Shown here: in pieces, positions 44,048 to 51,878 of the stretch
How the letters are laid out: every line of letters starts with the position of its first letter
Numbering within the stretch: the stretch's first letter is position 1
NCBI GenBank assembly: GCA_902799245.1
Contig: CADBZY010000003.1
Location: forward strand, 1 to 64,000
DNA: 64,000 bases
Direction: 5' to 3'
Source of the DNA: an uncultured Ruminococcus sp.
Lineage (GTDB): Bacteria > Bacillota > Clostridia > Oscillospirales > Acutalibacteraceae
Made by a program: the position numbers and the translations under genes
The notes under the pieces: model-generated
The model's input: only the letters and a program-made list of their open reading frames with translations
What the model was told of the DNA's origin: nothing
Database searches by the model: none

Positions 44048-45178
44048 TTATTTAAAAAACATATAAAGGCGGCATTGCAGTGTGCCGTTGTACAGCTTGC
44101 GCTGTTTGTCGCATTTACGTCCGAAATACTGCTCGAACTGTTCGTCAGGGGTAATGACGGCATAGCTCCAGCCGTCTCTGCGAAGGAATTTTTCACCCAT
44201 TGTCCTGTAGATTTTCCGGGCGCTCTCCACGTCCATCAGCCGCTCACCGTAGGGCGGATTGCACACCACGACGCCCTTCTCCCCGTCAGGCTCGAAGTCG
44301 GCAATGTCTCGCTGTTCAAAGACAATGCGCTTGGACATGCCCGCCTTGTAGGCATTTTCACGGGCCAGTTCTATTACCTCAGGATTGATGTCGTAACCGC
44401 AGGCGGAAAACTCCGCGTCGCGCTTAATTAAGTCTTTGGCGCGGCTCCTTTCGCTCCGCCAGATTTCAGGCGCAACGGTGCTCCATTCCTCCGCGACAAA
44501 CGACCTGCGAAGTCCCGGGGCGATGTTCAGCGCTTTGAGCGCCGACTCGATGAGGATGGTTCCCGAACCGCAGCAGGGGTCGATCACGTGGGAATAGCTG
44601 CGCACGAAGGCAACATCCGCCATCGCTGCCGCCAGTGTCTCGCGGATAGGCGCAATTGCTCCGTTGCGGCGGTAGCCCCTTTTGTGCAGGCTGGCGCCGG
44701 AGGTATCGATCATCAGCAGAGCGACGTCCTTCATGATGATGAAATTGATTCTGTGCAGCGCTCCTGTTTCCTCGAACCAACCGAGAGAATACCTGTTCGA
44801 AAGCCGATCTACGACGGCTTTCTTGATGATCTTCTGACAATCCGGCACGGAATGCAGCTTGGAGCTCAGACAGCTTCCCTTGACGGGGAACGCGTCGGAT
44901 TTGCCGATCCAGCGTTCCCAGGGGAGCGCCTTGGTTCCCTCAAACAGCTCGTCGAAGGTCGTCGCATTAAAACGCCCCATCACTATACAAATCCGCTCGG
45001 AATAACGGCTGCCCAGATTCGCACGGACCAGAATGTTCTCGTCGCCCTCGAAAAGAACCCTTCCGTTTTCGGCGGCGACGTTTTCCGCTCCCATGCGCCG
45101 CAGCTCACCCGCGACAAGCCCTTCCACGCCAAACTGACAGGGAGCAGCCATGAGTATGTTGTTGCTTATGTTAATCAA
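44048..45178 (-). CDS. THUMP-domain 23S rRNA guanine-N2 methyltransferase (RlmL/YpsC-like)
   Basis: A 376-residue class I methyltransferase from TTG 45178, chosen because GGAAAGG stands 4-5 bp ahead and the product begins INISNNILMAAPCQFGVEG, the usual start of this family. ATG 45151 is the alternative, and any longer start would overlap YafQ. A THUMP domain covers ~45-165. The Rossmann part contains VIDPCCGSGTILIESA near 200, CGYDINPEV near 250 and the catalytic NPPYGERL near 300. The family modifies 23S rRNA. It is followed by a 150-bp AT-rich gap with no gene before mntR. Confidence 0.88.
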   Translation of the reverse strand: MINISNNILMAAPCQFGVEGLVAGELRRMGAENVAAENGRVLFEGDENILVRANLGSRYSERICIVMGRFNATTFDELFEGTKALPWERWIGKSDAFPVKGSCLSSKLHSVPDCQKIIKKAVVDRLSNRYSLGWFEETGALHRINFIIMKDVALLMIDTSGASLHKRGYRRNGAIAPIRETLAAAMADVAFVRSYSHVIDPCCGSGTILIESALKALNIAPGLRRSFVAEEWSTVAPEIWRSERSRAKDLIKRDAEFSACGYDINPEVIELARENAYKAGMSKRIVFEQRDIADFEPDGEKGVVVCNPPYGERLMDVESARKIYRTMGEKFLRRDGWSYAVITPDEQFEQYFGRKCDKQRKLYNGTLQCRLYMFFK

Positions 45179-45188
45179 AACCTTTCCA

Positions 45189-45464
45189 TCAAAAATCGAG
45201 ATCGGAATGTGTTCCTGTTCGGGTGAGGATAAGCAGAAGTTCGTTTTTCTTAACCTCATATACAAGCAGCCAATCCGGCTCAATGTGACATTCACGACAG
45301 CCCTTGTAATTGCCTGTCAAAGCATGATCACAATTGTATGGCGGCAAAGGTATCTCATTTGCGAGAGATTCGACAACAGACCAAAGCTTTTCCTCGTCAT
45401 AACCTCTTTTGAGCATAAGCTTAAGGTCTTTTTTGAATTTATTATGCACCCTGATTGTCAGCAT
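45189..45464 (-). CDS. YafQ-family mRNA interferase toxin
   Basis: A 91-residue RelE-superfamily toxin. The core HIEPDWLLVYEV...LILTRTGTHSDLDF has the His residues and the final THSDLF-like motif of YafQ. Start ATG 45464 lies within the end of the antitoxin gene (overlap 23 bp). The pair forms a type II module that cuts mRNA on the ribosome when the antitoxin is lost. It sits between the rRNA methyltransferase and a hypothetical gene on one strand. Confidence 0.92.
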   Translation of the reverse strand: MLTIRVHNKFKKDLKLMLKRGYDEEKLWSVVESLANEIPLPPYNCDHALTGNYKGCRECHIEPDWLLVYEVKKNELLLILTRTGTHSDLDF

Positions 45465-45717
45465 GAAGTGCCTCCCGCAATTGAGAAACAGAAGTGTATT
45501 CCTCACTCAGTCCGATACCATTGTGAGCTTCAAAAATAGCCTGTTCCGTTTCTGCGTTATATCTTGGCTGACGTATTGTAAACGGAATCCCACCAAACGC
45601 TATTGCCTGTCTGAGAAATATATTCATCGCAGTGGAAATATCTATTCCGAGCGACGCAAAAAGCTCCTGTGCCTGATATTCAACCTCATCATCCACTTTA
45701 ATACAAATGTCAGACAT
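45442..45717 (-). CDS. RelB/DinJ-family antitoxin
   Basis: A 91-residue antitoxin. The N-terminal ribbon-helix-helix DICIKVDDEVEYQAQELFASLGIDISTAMNIFLRQAIAFGGIPFTI is a textbook DinJ opening, and the flexible C-terminus wraps the toxin. It overlaps and precedes yafQ, the standard order. The RBS GGGGAG stands 8 bp ahead. It represses its own operon together with the toxin in characterised pairs. No separate promoter was identified here. Confidence 0.92.
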   Translation of the reverse strand: MSDICIKVDDEVEYQAQELFASLGIDISTAMNIFLRQAIAFGGIPFTIRQPRYNAETEQAIFEAHNGIGLSEEYTSVSQLREALHADNQGA

Positions 45718-45755
45718 ACCTATCTCCCCTTTCTTTCATTTCCCATCGTACAAAA

Positions 45756-46229
45756 TCAGACCTTTTTCTGCGGACAAAGCTCATTCCAGCGGTAGGAAGT
45801 GCCGTCGGTGCGTATGACAAGAACGCATTCGCGGCTGCCCGGCTTCTTCTTTCTCCAGAGAGCACACTTGTACACCACTGTGTCGCCGCCTTTGTAGGCG
45901 TAGAGGAATTCAAGCGGTCTGCCCTTCTCGTTGATCTTGCGCATGAGCTTTTCCATGCTGAATTTCTTGCGCAGTACCTTGCCGTTCTTCTTTTCAAAGA
46001 ACACATAGCAGGTCACATTCTCATCCGGTGTGCCTACCGGAAGATTGAAGTCCACCTGCGCCGCATCGGTGCGCAGCGTCTTGCCGTATGTATTGCGGGG
46101 ATGCTTTTTGCCGATGCAGATGCCGTCGGCAAAGGTGAAGGAAATCACGCTGTCACCCACTGTCATTCCGGTAGCACGGCAGTCGTGCAGGCTGATGAAT
46201 TTGTCGCTGTTTTCTATGAACTGATACAT
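45756..46229 (-). CDS. Conserved-looking hypothetical protein
   Basis: A 157-residue soluble protein from ATG 46229 (MYQFIENSDKFISLHD), with AAAGGAAA just ahead; a longer frame to 46271 would run into the VOC gene. It is beta-rich and Lys-rich, with DSVISFTFADGICIGKKHP, FEKKNGKVLRKKFS and a final WNELCPQKKV. No known domain is recognised. It lies between a VOC protein and a toxin-antitoxin pair on the same strand, in a possible U32-VOC-hypothetical-TA-methyltransferase string. A competing frame at 45710-46006 is its shadow. Confidence 0.65.
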   Translation of the reverse strand: MYQFIENSDKFISLHDCRATGMTVGDSVISFTFADGICIGKKHPRNTYGKTLRTDAAQVDFNLPVGTPDENVTCYVFFEKKNGKVLRKKFSMEKLMRKINEKGRPLEFLYAYKGGDTVVYKCALWRKKKPGSRECVLVIRTDGTSYRWNELCPQKKV

Positions 46230-46254
46230 AATTTTTTCCTTTCTTGTTATCATT

Positions 46255-46647
46255 TCAGACTGTAATCTCAATAAGAATATTTTCGCATCCGAGAACGACG
46301 CTTTCGTAATATCCGTCGCCTGTCGTTCTCGGACCGCTTGCTATTTCGTAGCCGTCGGCTCTCAGGCGCTCCGTCAAAGCGTCTACTGCTTCACGGCTGC
46401 CGACGCTGAACGCCATGTGAATGTAACCCGAATGCGCTGTGGAATTGTCAATTATGTCAACGCAGGATTTCTGCATGATTTCAAGCCTTGCTCCGTCGTC
46501 AAATGTCAGAAAGTAGGAACTAAAGCCGTTCTTTGGATTGTGATACAGCTTTCCGGCATCCGCAGAAAAATACTTCTCAAAGAATTCCCTCGCGCCTTCC
46601 AGGTCGCTGACATATGCCGCGATATGTTCTATACGCAATGCTGTCAC
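46255..46647 (-). CDS. VOC (glyoxalase/bleomycin-resistance fold) protein
   Basis: A 130-residue protein of the vicinal oxygen chelate fold. It begins RIEHIAAYVSDLEGAREFFEKYF, with a paired beta module SGYIHMAFSVGSREAVDALTERL and a closing DGYYESVVLGCENILIEI. The His, Glu and His positions that bind metal (HIAAYV, LEIM, HMAF) and a C-terminal IEI are visible. Such proteins act on methylglyoxal or antibiotics; the substrate here is unknown. The ATG overlaps the stop of the U32 peptidase gene by 4 bp, so both are cotranscribed. Confidence 0.88.
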   Translation of the reverse strand: MTALRIEHIAAYVSDLEGAREFFEKYFSADAGKLYHNPKNGFSSYFLTFDDGARLEIMQKSCVDIIDNSTAHSGYIHMAFSVGSREAVDALTERLRADGYEIASGPRTTGDGYYESVVLGCENILIEITV

Positions 46648-47879
46648 TCCCTTATTCTCACAAATGTACCCTTCGGAACATCCTCGCCGCTGTAGGGAAT
46701 TTTAACAATCATCGTCGCATGAGGTGCGGCTTCGATGGCGTTTCCGTTGCCGTCGTACATCTCTGTAACATCCAGCAGGAGCGGCTTTGCGTAAGGCGGC
46801 ATAATATCCAGCGTATCACCGACACGGAATTTGTTTCGCTGGCTGAGTGTCAGCACACCATTGCCGCAGTCCTCCACCATGCCGGCGACCTTGTACTCAC
46901 GTACGTAGCCGCCGTTGGCAAGCACCTGCCCGGGTTCTGTGCCGAGGTAGAAACCGGTGGAATACTCCCGGTGGCTCACCTTGCGCAGCTCGTCGAGAAT
47001 CATCGAATCAGGCGTGTAATCGGGCGACGGTGCGGCATAATATCCGTCTATCGCCTGCCGGTAGGCATTGGTCACCGCCGCCGTATAATAGGCGGATTTT
47101 GCGCGTCCCTCTATCTTGAAGGAAGTAATGCCGCATTCCACCAGACGAGGTATGTACTCAATCATGCACATGTCACGGGAATTGAGAATGTGTGTTCCGT
47201 GATCCTCAAATATCTCGAATTTCTGCCCTTCCCGCTTTTCCTCGGTAAGATAATACTTCCACCGGCAAGGCTGCGCGCAGTCGCCGCGGTTGGCGTCGCG
47301 ACCGGTCATGTAGCTCGACAGCAGGCACCTTCCGGAAAAGGACACGCACATAGAGCCGTGGACAAACGCCTCGATCTCCAGCGCAGAAGGCGTTTTCGCC
47401 CGAAGCGCCGCTATTTCGTCAAAGCAGAGTTCCCGGGCAAGCACCACACGGGAAGCTCCCATATTGTAGAATTCATTGGCAGTGGCGTAGTTGGCAACAC
47501 CCGCCTGTGTGGAAATATGAATGTGGACATCCGGCGCGTACTTCTGCGCCAGACGCATGACGCCGATGTCGGCAATGATGAACGCGTCCACGCCCGCATC
47601 CGCCGCTTTCTGAAGGAAATCCGGCAGCGCGTCAATTTCGTCGTTGCGCGGGATAGTGTTGCAGGTAACATACACCTTGGCACCTGCGGCATGTGCCATT
47701 TTCACGCCTTCGCAAAGCTGTTCGTGGGTAAAATTATTCGCGCCGGCTCTCATACCGAATTGCGTTCCGGCGAGATAAACCGCGTCGGCTCCGTACATCA
47801 GGGCGCACTTAAGCCGCTCGAGATCTCCCGCGGGAGAAAGCAGCTCCACACGGTTTTTCAGGATGGTTGAATCGGACAT
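46644..47879 (-). CDS. U32-family peptidase / tRNA hydroxylation protein
   Basis: A 411-residue U32 protein. It contains ELLSPAGDLERLKCALMYGADAVYLAG at the start, then EAFVHGSMCVSFSGRCLLSSYMTGRDANRGDCAQPCRW (U32 signature, with four Cys that may bind an iron-sulfur cluster), FKIEGRAKSAYY, and the beta-barrel tail. Homologues such as TrhP hydroxylate uridine 34 of tRNA using prephenate, while RlhA acts on 23S rRNA. Clostridial copies of this length resemble TrhP. It starts a transcript with the VOC gene. Confidence 0.92.
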   Translation of the reverse strand: MSDSTILKNRVELLSPAGDLERLKCALMYGADAVYLAGTQFGMRAGANNFTHEQLCEGVKMAHAAGAKVYVTCNTIPRNDEIDALPDFLQKAADAGVDAFIIADIGVMRLAQKYAPDVHIHISTQAGVANYATANEFYNMGASRVVLARELCFDEIAALRAKTPSALEIEAFVHGSMCVSFSGRCLLSSYMTGRDANRGDCAQPCRWKYYLTEEKREGQKFEIFEDHGTHILNSRDMCMIEYIPRLVECGITSFKIEGRAKSAYYTAAVTNAYRQAIDGYYAAPSPDYTPDSMILDELRKVSHREYSTGFYLGTEPGQVLANGGYVREYKVAGMVEDCGNGVLTLSQRNKFRVGDTLDIMPPYAKPLLLDVTEMYDGNGNAIEAAPHATMIVKIPYSGEDVPKGTFVRIRE

Positions 47880-47913
47880 ACATCTTCCCCTTATTTTGCA
47901 CCTTTATTATTTT

Positions 47914-47942
47914 ATATTACCACAAAATTCATGACAAATCAA
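47914..47942 (-). promoter_or_regulatory. Promoter of the U32 gene
   Basis: On the minus strand TTGATT (47942-47937), 17 bp, TAATAT (47919-47914). Confidence 0.65.
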
Positions 47943-47991
47943 TATATTTTAGCTTTCCCTCAAAATAATATAAAAATATCATTAAAAAAAC

Positions 47992-48020
47992 TTGATTTTG
48001 CGGAGACAGTATGCTATAAT
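47992..48020 (+). promoter_or_regulatory. Promoter of tRNA-Leu
   Basis: TTGATT 47992-47997, a 17-bp spacer and TATAAT 48015-48020; the tRNA begins 27 bp later. Confidence 0.75.
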
Positions 48021-48047
48021 TCATTTTACGGAGTTCATCCGCAATCT

Positions 48048-48134
48048 GCCGGTGTGGTGGAATTGGCAGACACACGGGACTTAAAATCCCGTGATGGCAA
48101 CATCGTACCGGTTCAAGCCCGGTCACCGGCACCA
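48048..48134 (+). tRNA. tRNA-Leu (anticodon UAA)
   Basis: An 87-base tRNA with encoded CCA. The acceptor stem GCCGGTG pairs with CACCGGC (discriminator A), the anticodon stem CGGGA/TCCCG encloses the TAA anticodon, a long variable arm typical of leucine is present, and the T-arm reads CCGGTTCAAGCCCGG. It is monocistronic. Confidence 0.97.
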
Positions 48135-48140
48135 TGGAGC

Positions 48141-48179
48141 GCATAGCAATTCTTTTGCTTTCCAAAAGAATTGCTATGC
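48141..48179 (+). terminator. 17-bp hairpin after tRNA-Leu
   Basis: GCATAGCAATTCTTTTG and CAAAAGAATTGCTATGC are perfect complements around a 5-nt loop. No T run follows, so it may be a processing or RNA-stability element rather than a canonical terminator. Confidence 0.6.
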
Positions 48180-48195
48180 TAAGATAATAAAGAAT

Positions 48196-48279
48196 AGAGA
48201 ATAGATAATAGATAATAGTTATTCCTTATGAAGGTCGCTGTTGTCGCTGCCATCGACGGCAGGTTATTATCTATTCTCT
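48196..48279. repeat. Inverted-repeat element
   Basis: AGAGAATAGATAATA (48196-48210) and its exact complement (48265-48279) flank a 54-bp GC-richer centre with CATCGACGGCAGG. The left arm continues into further GATAATAG repeats. The form suggests a small non-autonomous element or repeat unit; no target duplication was found. Confidence 0.5.
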
Positions 48280-48318
48280 TTTATTGTTATAACAGTTTTT
48301 TATTCTGGAGACGAATAC

Positions 48319-49440
48319 ATGAAAAAGCTTATTTTTCTTCTGCTCAAATACGGAATGAGATTCATTTATTTCTTTATGAAGCTACTGATTCCCGTCTGTG
48401 ACAAGGCAGTTTTCCTCAGCCGACAGTCCGACAAACCTTCCGAGAATTTTCTGCTACTGCGCGATGAGCTGAAAAGGGTATCGCCTTCCACCAAATGCGA
48501 ATTCTACTGCCGGTTGGGTCTTAAAAGTGAGATGGGACTTTCCTATGCCCTGCTGATGCTGCGGCAGATGAAGGCTCTCGCCGGTGCAAAACTCTGCATC
48601 ACCGAGAGCTACTGCATCCCCATCAGTATTCTGCGTCACAAGAAACAGCTGCGTGTGGTGCAGATATGGCATTCCATGGTTGCCGTCAAAAAATTCGGCT
48701 GGCAGACGGTGGACAGGCCGGAGGGTACATCCTCCGACATCGCACGCATTATGGATATGCACAAAGGATATGACTTCATCGCAGTCGGCAGCGAATATAT
48801 GAGGGCGTTTTTCGCCGAAGCGATGCATACTCCTGTTGAAAAAGTCCTTTCGCTCGGCACACCCGTTGCCGACAGACTTCTTGCTTCAGCCGATCAATAT
48901 GAAGCGCTTCGGGAACAGTTTGACGAGGAATATCCGCAGGCAAAGGGCAAAAAAATCGCAGTCTGGCTGCCCACCATGCGCCGCGATTATCCTATAGACT
49001 GCGAAGGCATGATAGACGGCTTTGACTGCGAAAAATATGCGCTTATTGTCAAACTGCACCCGCTTGACCGTCACACGGTCATCACAGGTGATAAGGCGAT
49101 TGTTGATAAAAAATTCACCACGGAACAGGCAATCATTCTGGCTGACTGCGTGATTTCCGACTACTCCGGAGCTGCTGCTGAGGCTGCGCTGCTGAACAAG
49201 CCGGTTTATTTCTTCGTTTCTGACACAGAACGCTACGCAGCTGAGTGCGGCATCAACGTAAATCCACTCGAAGTATTCCCTACCGTTTCATTCTCCGACC
49301 CGAAGGAGCTTGACAGCGCAGTGATGAACGAAAAAGCATCCGCCGACGACATCGCTCTTGTAAAGGAACTGCTCTGCGGAGGCTGCGACGGTCATTCGGC
49401 AGAAAACATTATTAAACTCGCACTCACACAAGGCGGTTGA
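48319..49440 (+). CDS. CDP-glycerol glycerophosphotransferase-like protein
   Basis: A 373-residue protein from ATG 48319, with GGAG 9 bp ahead; the frame extends further upstream into the repeat element without a start site. The C-terminal ~250 residues match Glyphos_transf (TagB/TagF type): VVQIWHSM near 118, VGSEYMRAFFAEA, LGTPVADRLL, WLPTMRRDY, KLHPLDRH and the late ADCVISDYSGAAAEAALLNKPVYFF. These enzymes add glycerol-phosphate to wall teichoic acid precursors. An amphipathic N-terminus suggests membrane contact. It is convergent with the HAD gene. Confidence 0.88.
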   Translation: MKKLIFLLLKYGMRFIYFFMKLLIPVCDKAVFLSRQSDKPSENFLLLRDELKRVSPSTKCEFYCRLGLKSEMGLSYALLMLRQMKALAGAKLCITESYCIPISILRHKKQLRVVQIWHSMVAVKKFGWQTVDRPEGTSSDIARIMDMHKGYDFIAVGSEYMRAFFAEAMHTPVEKVLSLGTPVADRLLASADQYEALREQFDEEYPQAKGKKIAVWLPTMRRDYPIDCEGMIDGFDCEKYALIVKLHPLDRHTVITGDKAIVDKKFTTEQAIILADCVISDYSGAAAEAALLNKPVYFFVSDTERYAAECGINVNPLEVFPTVSFSDPKELDSAVMNEKASADDIALVKELLCGGCDGHSAENIIKLALTQGG

Positions 49441-50257
49441 AATTCTCAATAAGCCACTTCGCCACGCTGTCGTTGTCATTGGACTCTATAACATCATCCG
49501 CGACTTTCTTCAAAGGCTCCACGGCATTCTCCACCGCGTAGCATTCGTCCGAAACCTCAAAGAGCGGCACGTCGTTGATGGAATCGCCGAAGGAAATAAT
49601 CCGCTCCATGCCGGTCAGCTTCATGATGGTATCAATGGCGTGCGCCTTGCTGACACGGTAATCCATTATCTCAAGCCAGAAGTATTCAGGGCCGTAAATA
49701 TCCTTTTGAAGCAGGCAATTGAGCGAGTCCTCCGCAGTCAGATCCGCACGCAATGGAGACAACAGCTCGTCGGTGTCCTCGATGCAGGTTACATAAAATA
49801 TCTCCCCGCAAAAAAGGTCATCAAAACTGTCCACCGGAAGCATTCTCTCGTCTTCCTTGCGCGAGTCCAGATAAAGCTGCATTCCGATGCTCTCGGTTCC
49901 TCGCTGCCACAGCACCTTTTCCTCTCCGTCGAGGTAGGTATATACCAGAGGACTGACGCCGTAATTGTCAAGCGTCTCCCGGATAAGATCCACCTGATCC
50001 TCGTCAAGACCCTGTATCTCGATGATCTCACCCGTTTCGGGGCTTTTGATGCAGGCGCCGTTGTAGGTAATGACAGGCAGAGAAAGCTCCAGTCCCTTCG
50101 TCACCTTCTTTGCGGAATTAAGCGAACGGGCCGTAGCATATGTAAAATTCACTCCCCTGCGTATCAGGGAATTAAGCGCGTTAACGGTAAAATCGGACAA
50201 ACGCACGTCTGAATTCAGCAGCGTGCCATCGAGGTCTGAAATGACCATCGTATTCAA
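49424..50257 (-). CDS. HAD-superfamily Cof-type phosphatase
   Basis: A 277-residue Cof-like hydrolase from TTG 50257 (NTMVISDLDGTLL), with GGAG 8 bp ahead. GTG 50266 (in the overlapping SD) and ATG 50248 are possible. Motif I DLDGTLL with the Asp nucleophile, motif II Thr/Ser in YATARS, a C2-type cap, and motif III/IV FGDSINDVPLF with the pair GD...ND are intact. Cof proteins dephosphorylate sugar phosphates and flavin or pyridoxal phosphates. The gene overlaps the end of the glycerophosphotransferase and is divergent from dus, 29 bp away. Confidence 0.9.
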   Translation of the reverse strand: MNTMVISDLDGTLLNSDVRLSDFTVNALNSLIRRGVNFTYATARSLNSAKKVTKGLELSLPVITYNGACIKSPETGEIIEIQGLDEDQVDLIRETLDNYGVSPLVYTYLDGEEKVLWQRGTESIGMQLYLDSRKEDERMLPVDSFDDLFCGEIFYVTCIEDTDELLSPLRADLTAEDSLNCLLQKDIYGPEYFWLEIMDYRVSKAHAIDTIMKLTGMERIISFGDSINDVPLFEVSDECYAVENAVEPLKKVADDVIESNDNDSVAKWLIENFNRLV

Positions 50258-50286
50258 AAAAATCACTCCAAGGACTGTATTATTTT

Positions 50287-51276
50287 ATGAAACTCGGAAA
50301 CACCGAAATCAAAGGCAAGGCGGTTCTCGCTCCCATGGCGGGCGTCACTGACCGCGCCTTCCGCGAACTGTGCATGGGCTTCGGCGCCGCTTACTGCACA
50401 AGCGAAATGGTCAGCGCCAAAGGACTCATCATGAGCGACCGCAAAACTGCGGCATTACTTGCAATCTCAGAAGCAGAACGCCCGATGGCGCTGCAGCTCT
50501 TCGGCTACGAACCGGACGTAATGGCGGAAGCGGCCAAGATGGCCGCGGAGCATTCTCCCGCTGCCATCGACATCAACATGGGCTGTCCGGCGCCAAAGAT
50601 TGCCGGAAACCACAGCGGCAGCGCACTGATGAAGGACCCGGCGCTCTGCGGGAAGATTGTGGAAGCGGTCGTAAAAGCGGTCGAACTTCCTGTCACCGTC
50701 AAAATCCGAAAAGGCTGGGACGAGGGCAGTGTCAATGCCGTGGAAGTCGCCAAGGTCTGCGAATCGGCAGGCGCTTCCATGATTGCCGTACACGGACGCA
50801 CCCGTGAACAGATGTACGCTCCGCCAGCTGACTGGGAAATCATCGCCGCCGTCAAGAACGCCGTTTCTATTCCCGTCATAGGCAACGGGGACATTTACTC
50901 AGCAAAGGACGCCATGAAAATGATGGAGCAGACAGGCTGTGATCTGGTCATGGTCGGCAGAGGCGCACTCGGCAACCCGTGGATATTCCGCGAGATCAAT
51001 TCCCAGTATGACTTAGAGCGTCCCGTGTCACCTCCCGGCATTTATGAGAGAATGACGGTCATGAACCGCCACATAGAAAAGCTGTGCGAGTACAAGGGCG
51101 AAAACGTGGGTATGCGCGAAGCACGCAAACACACCGCGTGGTACATGCGCGGCATAAAAGGAGCCGCAAAGCTGCGCGTGATGTGCGGCGAACTCCGCGA
51201 ACGCAACGACATGAGAGAGCTGACGAAACAGGCGCTCATTTCAGCGCTCGAACTTCCCGAGGAAAATAGCTTTTGA
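50287..51276 (+). CDS. dus: tRNA-dihydrouridine synthase
   Basis: A 329-residue FMN enzyme that reduces uridines in the D-loop of tRNA. Visible signatures are APMAGVTDRAFRELC, LQLFGYEPDVMAEAA, DINMGCPAPKIAGNHSGSALMKDP with the catalytic Cys (near residue 99), VKIRKGWDEG, IAVHGRTREQMYAPPADW and NGDIYSAKDAMKM with VMVGRGALGNPWIF. A DusB type is likely. RBS AAGGA lies between the diverging start codons. A strong terminator follows. Confidence 0.96.
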   Translation: MKLGNTEIKGKAVLAPMAGVTDRAFRELCMGFGAAYCTSEMVSAKGLIMSDRKTAALLAISEAERPMALQLFGYEPDVMAEAAKMAAEHSPAAIDINMGCPAPKIAGNHSGSALMKDPALCGKIVEAVVKAVELPVTVKIRKGWDEGSVNAVEVAKVCESAGASMIAVHGRTREQMYAPPADWEIIAAVKNAVSIPVIGNGDIYSAKDAMKMMEQTGCDLVMVGRGALGNPWIFREINSQYDLERPVSPPGIYERMTVMNRHIEKLCEYKGENVGMREARKHTAWYMRGIKGAAKLRVMCGELRERNDMRELTKQALISALELPEENSF

Positions 51277-51291
51277 CAAAAACAACAAAAA

Positions 51292-51333
51292 CGCACTGCA
51301 TGGATTTATTTCGATCAAAATCTGTGCAGTGCG
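51292..51333. terminator. Bidirectional terminator between dus and a membrane protein
   Basis: CGCACTGCA (51292-51300) and TGCAGTGCG (51325-51333); T-rich on the plus side and A-rich ahead. Confidence 0.82.
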
Positions 51334-51349
51334 ATTTTTCTTTTAAGAA

Positions 51350-51760
51350 TCAGTTGTCGTCTTTGCTCTCTGAAATCTTGACATAGACAAACGCGCCGAA
51401 GATTATCACCATTAACCCTACGCCGCATCCAATAAAGACGGTTGAAGTCTCAGCCGGCTCCATTGAAATCTTTGATGTGTCATTTTCAAGCTGCTGGATG
51501 GAATTCGGATTGACAAAGCCATCATTTTCCTGTACCTGGGAAGTCTGATCGTTATTATGAACCAGATTGGGATCAAGTTTTATGTTATAATAAATCAACG
51601 CAACAGCAACAATCATGACCAAAAGAGAAATAGAGGTCATAATGATCAGGCTGCGGCTGTTACTGGGTTTTTTCTTCTTATTCTCTGTATCCGGCATATT
51701 AATTTCTCTGACTTCCGATCTGTTGTCAAGTTTTTTAGTTGCAGTAGCATTATTCACCAA
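51350..51760 (-). CDS. Two-helix membrane protein of unknown function
   Basis: A 136-residue protein with two predicted helices, near residues 38-58 (SLIIMTSISLLVMIVAVALIYY) and 108-128 (FIGCGVGLMVIIFGAFVYVKI). A Lys-rich start (KKKKPSNSR) and a ~45-residue Asn/Gln/Asp-rich loop between them point to an extracytoplasmic loop. The start is uncertain: TTG 51760 has AAAGG 8 bp ahead, and GTG 51757 or ATG 51697 (MPDTENK) are possible. No family recognised. It lies just before the three-gene repeat locus on the same strand, with its own downstream terminator. Confidence 0.65.
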   Translation of the reverse strand: MVNNATATKKLDNRSEVREINMPDTENKKKKPSNSRSLIIMTSISLLVMIVAVALIYYNIKLDPNLVHNNDQTSQVQENDGFVNPNSIQQLENDTSKISMEPAETSTVFIGCGVGLMVIIFGAFVYVKISESKDDN

Positions 51761-51878
51761 ACATCATACCTTTCTGAATAATCATATCACTATGTTATTT
51801 TAGCACAGTACTCTCAATTTTTCAACAGTTTTTTTAATGAATTTATTTCTCTCAAAAGGGCATTTTCACATAAATACA

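Noticed and set aside
46614-47870. 418-codon frame antisense to the U32 gene
   Set aside because: Shadow frame; the minus-strand gene has full U32 motifs and a promoter.
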